Of a DNA stretch of 8,465 nt, positions 5,379 to 8,465 are shown piece by piece. Origin of the DNA: Halanaerobiales bacterium (GTDB taxonomy: Bacteria > Bacillota_F > Halanaerobiia > DY22613). The notes beneath the pieces were generated by a model. It searched no databases, had not been told where the DNA came from, and saw only the letters and a program-made list of their open reading frames with translations. The stretch lies in contig JAGMES010000178.1 in NCBI GenBank assembly GCA_023128035.1, positions 1 through 8,465 of the forward strand, given 5' to 3'. Every line of letters begins with the position of its first letter. Within the stretch, counting starts at the first letter, position 1. The position numbers were made by a program, and so were the translations under genes.

Positions 5379-6551
5379 AGAAAAAGTTTTATTTTTGTAT
5401 TGTTATTGATTTTTGTTGTTTCTAGTTTGGTAAGTGCAAGTAATGAAGATTTGGATAGGTATTTAAGTGTAGAAACTCTAATTAATATTAATTCGGGTGA
5501 CTTAGAAATTTATCAAGTATATATCAAAAAAATTATTAATGATGATGACTTATCTAATAACGAAAAATTAAAAATAATGGAAATGGTTTACGACAAATAT
5601 TCAATCAAAAGTTATAATTTCTATGGAAGGGATAGTAATGAAAGTTTTGCTCGAACAAAATTAATACTAGATAAAGCCTTTGAAGAACGCTTAAAAACAG
5701 GAAAAGAAATAGAAAAACAAGTAGGAAAGATAATTAACAGATTCAATGAAGATGATAATTATTTATACTTAGCAACTTCGGTGATTAGAGAAGATAAAAT
5801 AAAAGTCATGTACAGTATTATAGAAATAATACAAACTGATTGTTTATCTATAAGCGAAAGAAATTTATTAGAGCATTATATCAGAAAATTTTTACCATAT
5901 GCAGGGGATGAAAAACTAATTGAAGAATATGAACAATGTAAAAAAGAATCATTTAATATATTTTCGGTTTCGACTAGTAATTTTGACCGCTGGGATACTG
6001 CCCAATATGCAACAGATTATTATTATTACTATAATACTCCAACCTATCCAGACTTAAATGGTCTAGGCGGAGATTGTGCAAATTTTGTTTCGCAATGCCT
6101 TAATGCAGGTGGTATTGCTATGGATACTACCGGGGGATGGTATATCCGTCCAAAAGTAACAAATCCTATGTGGGATATAAATACAGTAAGTGATTTGAAT
6201 GATAATTGGAATCTAGCAGATCCTAGTCCTTGGATAAGCGCAGAAGAATTTAATAATTATTGGTCTTATAACGCATTTGATCATGAGAGTTGGGAACCAG
6301 CTGATTTATTAATTTCATTGGATCAAGTATATGATAAGGCTTGGAGTGGTGATGTAATTCAAATAATGAAAAAAGTATTGTGGTGGTATGAAGGTTATCA
6401 TACAATGATTGTGACAGGATATAACAATCCTGATTTATTAATGACTTACCATACTACAGATACTGAGAATAAATCTTTAACAACTATTATTAATGCTTAT
6501 AATAGTTCTAGTTATAAATTCGATATAATGTATATTATAGACGGATTTTAA
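5376..6551 (+). CDS. Secreted Amidase_6-type papain-like hydrolase
   Basis: The 391-residue product has a Sec signal at 1-21 (MRKSFIFVLLLIFVVSSLVS, cleavage near VSA-S). Residues 24-195 form a helical, charged region without a recognisable fold that may position the enzyme. Residues about 200-391 match the putative amidase domain Amidase_6, a relative of the NlpC/P60 cysteine peptidases found in Gram-positive-lineage bacteria. Features are WDTAQYATDYYYYYN, then GGDCANFVSQCLNAGG with the expected nucleophile Cys234, YHTMIVTGY with the likely catalytic His342, and a DLLMTYHTTDT segment. The key residues appear intact. It probably cuts cell-wall or other amide bonds outside the membrane; the substrate cannot be read from sequence. 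It is transcribed alone, with a terminator directly after the stop. Confidence 0.85.
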   Translation: MRKSFIFVLLLIFVVSSLVSASNEDLDRYLSVETLININSGDLEIYQVYIKKIINDDDLSNNEKLKIMEMVYDKYSIKSYNFYGRDSNESFARTKLILDKAFEERLKTGKEIEKQVGKIINRFNEDDNYLYLATSVIREDKIKVMYSIIEIIQTDCLSISERNLLEHYIRKFLPYAGDEKLIEEYEQCKKESFNIFSVSTSNFDRWDTAQYATDYYYYYNTPTYPDLNGLGGDCANFVSQCLNAGGIAMDTTGGWYIRPKVTNPMWDINTVSDLNDNWNLADPSPWISAEEFNNYWSYNAFDHESWEPADLLISLDQVYDKAWSGDVIQIMKKVLWWYEGYHTMIVTGYNNPDLLMTYHTTDTENKSLTTIINAYNSSSYKFDIMYIIDGF

Positions 6552-6566
6552 AATTTATTTTATAAT

Positions 6567-6596
6567 AAAACCATTTAGTTTTTATAGATGGTTTTT
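6567..6596 (+). terminator. Terminator after the amidase gene
   Basis: AAAACCAT (6567-6574) pairs with ATGGTTTT (6588-6595) around a 13-base loop and ends in a run of five T. It starts 15 bases after the amidase stop codon. Confidence 0.7.
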
Positions 6597-6652
6597 CCCT
6601 TTGCAGATCATCATCCATTCGTTATTAGAGTTTTCGCTGCTTAATTAATCAA

Positions 6653-6670
6653 GAGAGGGTGTGTAAAGTG
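6653..6670 (+). promoter_or_regulatory. Ribosome site deciding the GTG start at 6668
   Basis: GAGAGGG at 6653-6659 is eight bases from GTG 6668-6670. It overlaps the upstream in-frame GTG at 6659-6661, which therefore cannot use it. Confidence 0.65.
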
Positions 6671-6976
6671 AAAAATATATTAAAAGCAATAATAATAATT
6701 ATCGTTCTATTTATTATAATATTTATAGTAATAAATATTATTTCTTTTTTAAAATTATATATTTTCCATTCTAAAATTTCTAAGTTATACTTTACTCCTT
6801 ATTATATTGCTAAAATAAAAACTGGGGAAAATGATGTTGATGTGTATATAGATTATATGGAAAAAAATGGATGGCAATATATGGGCAGAATGGGTGGTCT
6901 CATGAAATTTGAGAAAAACGATAAAATACTAGAAGTAACTAATAAGCAAATAAAGACTGTTTTGATATTAGATTGA
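6668..6976 (+). CDS. Small single-pass membrane protein
   Basis: The product has 102 residues if started at GTG 6668 (MKNILKAIIII..). GAGAGGG (6653-6659) sits eight bases upstream of that GTG. The earlier in-frame GTG at 6659 overlaps this ribosome site and would give 105 residues, so it is less likely. Residues about 6-31 are one strongly hydrophobic helix, probably with the N terminus inside. The remaining 70 residues form a small alpha/beta domain (VDVYIDYMEKNGWQYMGRMG, then GLMKFEKNDKILEV..). This recalls the YLxxxGW..(Q/R)xG..F.. domain of short uncharacterised Firmicutes membrane proteins; the function is unknown. Low-GC codon use matches the neighbours. Confidence 0.75.
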   Translation: MKNILKAIIIIIVLFIIIFIVINIISFLKLYIFHSKISKLYFTPYYIAKIKTGENDVDVYIDYMEKNGWQYMGRMGGLMKFEKNDKILEVTNKQIKTVLILD

Positions 6977-7011
6977 ACAAGTGTATTTCAAATTTTGTAT
7001 TCGATGCACAA

Positions 7012-7042
7012 CAAAAGACCAGGTTATTAGCCTGGTCTTTTG
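7012..7042. terminator. Bidirectional terminator
   Basis: CAAAAGACCAGG (7012-7023) and CCTGGTCTTTTG (7031-7042) form a perfect 12-bp stem with a seven-base loop. The G/C core has A4 on its left and T4 on its right, so it can stop both the membrane-protein gene and the converging minus-strand gene. The following 100 bases (7043-7141) show no gene. Confidence 0.85.
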
Positions 7043-7141
7043 TGTGGCTAAAAAAACGACCAGCTTATACACTGCCCGTTTTGCTATTCTGGAGCAATAC
7101 TAACCCCTTACTTCTTAGTATAGAGTGCAAGGGAGTTGTAA

Positions 7142-7354
7142 TTAGTTACAAAGTTCTTCTAGTATTTTTTTTAACAGTACATTAATTAACAATGGTTTAT
7201 ATTTGCCATAAAATGTTTTTTTGAATTCTTCAAAGCTAAAACCTTTATCTTTAGCTATCGAATTCTGATCAACAAAAAAATCAAAAAAATCATCTTCTTC
7301 AAACGAAGCGATTTCATCGAAAACATATCGTTGTTTTTGTTCTAAATGTCCCAC
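7142..7354 (-). CDS. 3' fragment of the secreted protein gene
   Basis: This 70-codon frame (MGHLEQKQRYVFDEIASFEE.. to ..LLKKILEELCN) starts at GTG 7354 only because the frame opens there, and no Shine-Dalgarno is visible. Its content is acidic and helical (FEEDDFFDFFVDQ, SFEEFKKTFYGKYKP). It most likely is the mature half of the frameshifted gene beginning at 7476. It belongs to no family I recognise. Confidence 0.55.
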   Translation of the reverse strand: MGHLEQKQRYVFDEIASFEEDDFFDFFVDQNSIAKDKGFSFEEFKKTFYGKYKPLLINVLLKKILEELCN

Positions 7355-7476
7355 CCAATAAATCCTTCTAATTTGAAAGTTTCATCTTCATAGAAGTCAG
7401 CATAAGCTAAATTATTAAAAGCTAAAAGTATTAGAAGAAGAATAAGGGTTGTAATCAAGTTTTGTATTTTTCTCAT
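7342..7476 (-). CDS. 5' fragment with signal peptide
   Basis: This is a 44-codon frame with ATG at 7474-7476. GGAG at 7485-7488 is eight bases upstream and a promoter lies at 7503-7530. Residues 1-26 are a clear Sec signal ending AYA, followed by DFYEDETFKLEGFIGW, and the frame then runs into TAG. The strong expression signals and export signal on such a short frame are the main reason to regard it as the start of the longer, frameshifted gene. Confidence 0.6.
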   Translation of the reverse strand: MRKIQNLITTLILLLILLAFNNLAYADFYEDETFKLEGFIGWDI

Positions 7477-7502
7477 CTTTTCATCTCCATTTTAAATTTG
7501 AT

Positions 7503-7530
7503 ATTATACAAAACTCGCCTTTAAGGACAA
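7503..7530 (-). promoter_or_regulatory. Sigma-A-type promoter
   Basis: On the minus strand TTGTCC (7525-7530) and a perfect TATAAT (7503-7508) are separated by 16 bases. It lies 27 bases from the ATG at 7476 and should drive the small secreted protein gene. Confidence 0.65.
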
Positions 7531-7602
7531 ATATCCTCTAAAACTGAAAAAAAAGAAAAAACTTTCACAACTTTCTTTACGCTTAATCTTATATGATAAT
7601 GC

Positions 7603-7626
7603 AAAACCCAGACGTATTTGTCTGGG
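7603..7626 (-). terminator. Terminator for the coiled-coil gene
   Basis: On the minus strand CCCAGAC (7620-7626) pairs with GTCTGGG (7607-7613) around a six-base loop, followed by TTTT (7603-7606). It lies 73 bases past the stop codon at 7699. The stretch 7627-7698 shows nothing else. Confidence 0.75.
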
Positions 7627-7698
7627 CTTCAATTCCTCATAAGGAAACTATGTCGTCGATCTCTATGGTTTTTTGTACTACTGGAGAACAACAAAATC

Positions 7699-7992
7699 TT
7701 AGACCTGTTCCGGATTTCTTGTATATTTGAAAGCTTGCTTTAAATTAAATAAATCTTCTTTATTTCTGAACGCTTTATGTTTTACAAATTTGATCTGATC
7801 TATTTTCTCATCCATTTTGATAAGCATATCAGTAGTTTCTGCTTTGAACTCGGTTAGATCGGCAACTTGATTAGCAACAGCATCAAGTTTTTTCTCAAAA
7901 CGTTCTTGATTGGTCTTGAGGTCGTTAATATCAGATTGCATCTTAACCTGGTTTTCAAGGATTTTTTGAAGTAAGTTTTCAACGTTACTCAT
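7699..7992 (-). CDS. Small coiled-coil protein
   Basis: The product has 97 residues with no signal or membrane segment. Residues about 3-70 have heptad-like spacing of Leu, Ile and Val (VENLLQKILENQVKMQSDIN, LKTNQERFEKKLDAVANQVA) and should form one long coiled coil. The segment LDAVANQVADLTEF, followed by a IDQIKFVKHKAFRNKEDLF segment, recalls short coiled-coil proteins common in Firmicutes, often near mobile or cell-envelope genes; the function is unknown. The ATG at 7992 has GGCGGTG five bases upstream. It is transcribed alone and ends at the hairpin at 7603-7626. Confidence 0.75.
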   Translation of the reverse strand: MSNVENLLQKILENQVKMQSDINDLKTNQERFEKKLDAVANQVADLTEFKAETTDMLIKMDEKIDQIKFVKHKAFRNKEDLFNLKQAFKYTRNPEQV

Positions 7993-8088
7993 GTGATCAC
8001 CGCCAATTTATATTCTACTCAACTTATTCGCTGTTTAAAATGACTTTCCTTTTTGAAAGGGGAAATAATATGCTATGTTTCTAAATAG

Positions 8089-8465
8089 CCTGAAAAAGGT
8101 AAGGTTTATGAGTTATGGGGTACTTTTAAAGAGTTTAACCAGGAACTTCTGATTTCCATTCTGAACGATATTAAATCTAAAACTCCAGATTTTAATCAGA
8201 ATTTTATTGATTTCTTCCATGAGGAGAACGTTCAGGGTAAGTTTAACTGTGTTATTATTGACGAGGCTCACAGCCTGTCTATTGATCTTATCGATGAGCT
8301 TAGAAGCTTTTACGACGAAGGAAGTAACTTTTCCTTAATCCTGGCAGGTCTGCCTTCTCTGTCCAATAGAAATCTTAACCTGAGCGTTACAATTCCCATG
8401 AAACAACGGGTCTCTCTATTCTTGGAATGTACGGGATTCACCTTGAAGGAGACTAAAGATTATAT
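8089..8465 (+). pseudogene. 5'-truncated ExeA/TniB-like AAA ATPase, cut by window end
   Basis: An open frame runs from just after an in-frame TAG (8086-8088) to the window end with no plausible start codon. It contains the Walker B motif VIIDEAH (8251-8271) followed by SLSIDLIDELRSF, a sensor-like LILAGLPSL segment, and KQRV as a likely arginine-finger region. These follow the order of ExeA-like ATPases that accompany DDE transposases in Firmicutes. In those proteins Walker A lies upstream of the segment equivalent to KVYELWGTFKEFNQELL; here that part is absent, replaced by a stop. So about the first 80 residues appear lost, and no ATP binding is expected. It uses more CTG, GAC and GAG codons than its neighbours, fitting foreign origin. 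A ribosome site (AAAGGGG, 8056-8062) and ATG 8070 upstream lead only to a five-codon frame. Confidence 0.7.

Larger units (their letters stand above)
7142..7476 (-). pseudogene. Frameshifted small secreted protein
   Basis: A good promoter and ribosome site lead into a 44-codon frame with a signal peptide (start 7476). It ends at a TAG (7342-7344) just as a second frame (7354-7142) opens with no ribosome site of its own. The two overlap by 13 bases in a G-rich stretch (GGGTGGG on the minus strand, 7350-7356). Adding one G to the run at 7350-7352 gives ..EGFIGWGHLEQKQRYVFDEI.., a single protein of about 112 residues with a signal peptide, mature part from Asp27. The intact product would be a small, acidic, mostly helical exported protein of unknown function. 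Either the gene is inactivated, or one base was lost in sequencing. Confidence 0.65.

Noticed and set aside
6973..7185. Plus-strand frame after the membrane protein
   Set aside because: It runs through the bidirectional terminator and has no ribosome site.

Overview
This is an AT-rich window that reads like a Gram-positive-lineage (Firmicutes) genome. Shine-Dalgarno sites are strong, TTG and GTG starts are frequent, and there is an Amidase_6-type secreted protein. One gene, however, encodes a probable outer-membrane beta-barrel ending in Phe. That combination best fits a diderm Firmicute such as a member of the Halanaerobiales; this is inference from protein style, not identification.

Layout. 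1-381 is a patch of mobile-element debris: the edge of an IS200/IS605 right-end scaffold in minus orientation (1-22), a long branched hairpin (76-172) and a second, diverged scaffold (243-345). 594-4142 (minus) is a two-gene surface operon: a small beta-barrel protein, then a large lipoprotein with PEGA, carboxypeptidase-regulatory-like, beta-rich, four FN3 and one RCC1 module. The large gene is broken by a frameshift (between 2696 and 2768) and an in-frame TAA (2532-2534), so it appears as two open frames. 4414-4626 is proposed to be a 213-bp IS200/IS605 derivative with no protein gene but with end hairpins and an omegaRNA-like 3' scaffold. It sits in the 3' end of an unknown minus-strand gene (start 5187), and conceptual removal rejoins that gene in frame to an acidic Ser/Glu tail at 4348-4413. 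Five TTATATCA-like boxes at about 10.5-bp spacing lie in that gene's promoter.

5376-6976 (plus) holds a secreted papain-like amidase with its own terminator, then a one-helix membrane protein. A bidirectional terminator (7012-7042) separates these from a minus-strand secreted small protein (7142-7476), which also looks broken by a -1 frameshift in a G run. A coiled-coil protein (7699-7992, minus) follows, and then a 5'-truncated ExeA/TniB-like transposition ATPase (8089 to the window end).

Overall this is an accessory region. Cell-surface and cell-wall genes are interspersed with, and partly damaged by, single-strand-transposon relics. The main points of interest are the guide-RNA-bearing mini-element with its reconstructable target gene, the helically phased operator, and the two broken secreted-protein genes. 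No transposase, tRNA, rRNA or CRISPR array is visible.
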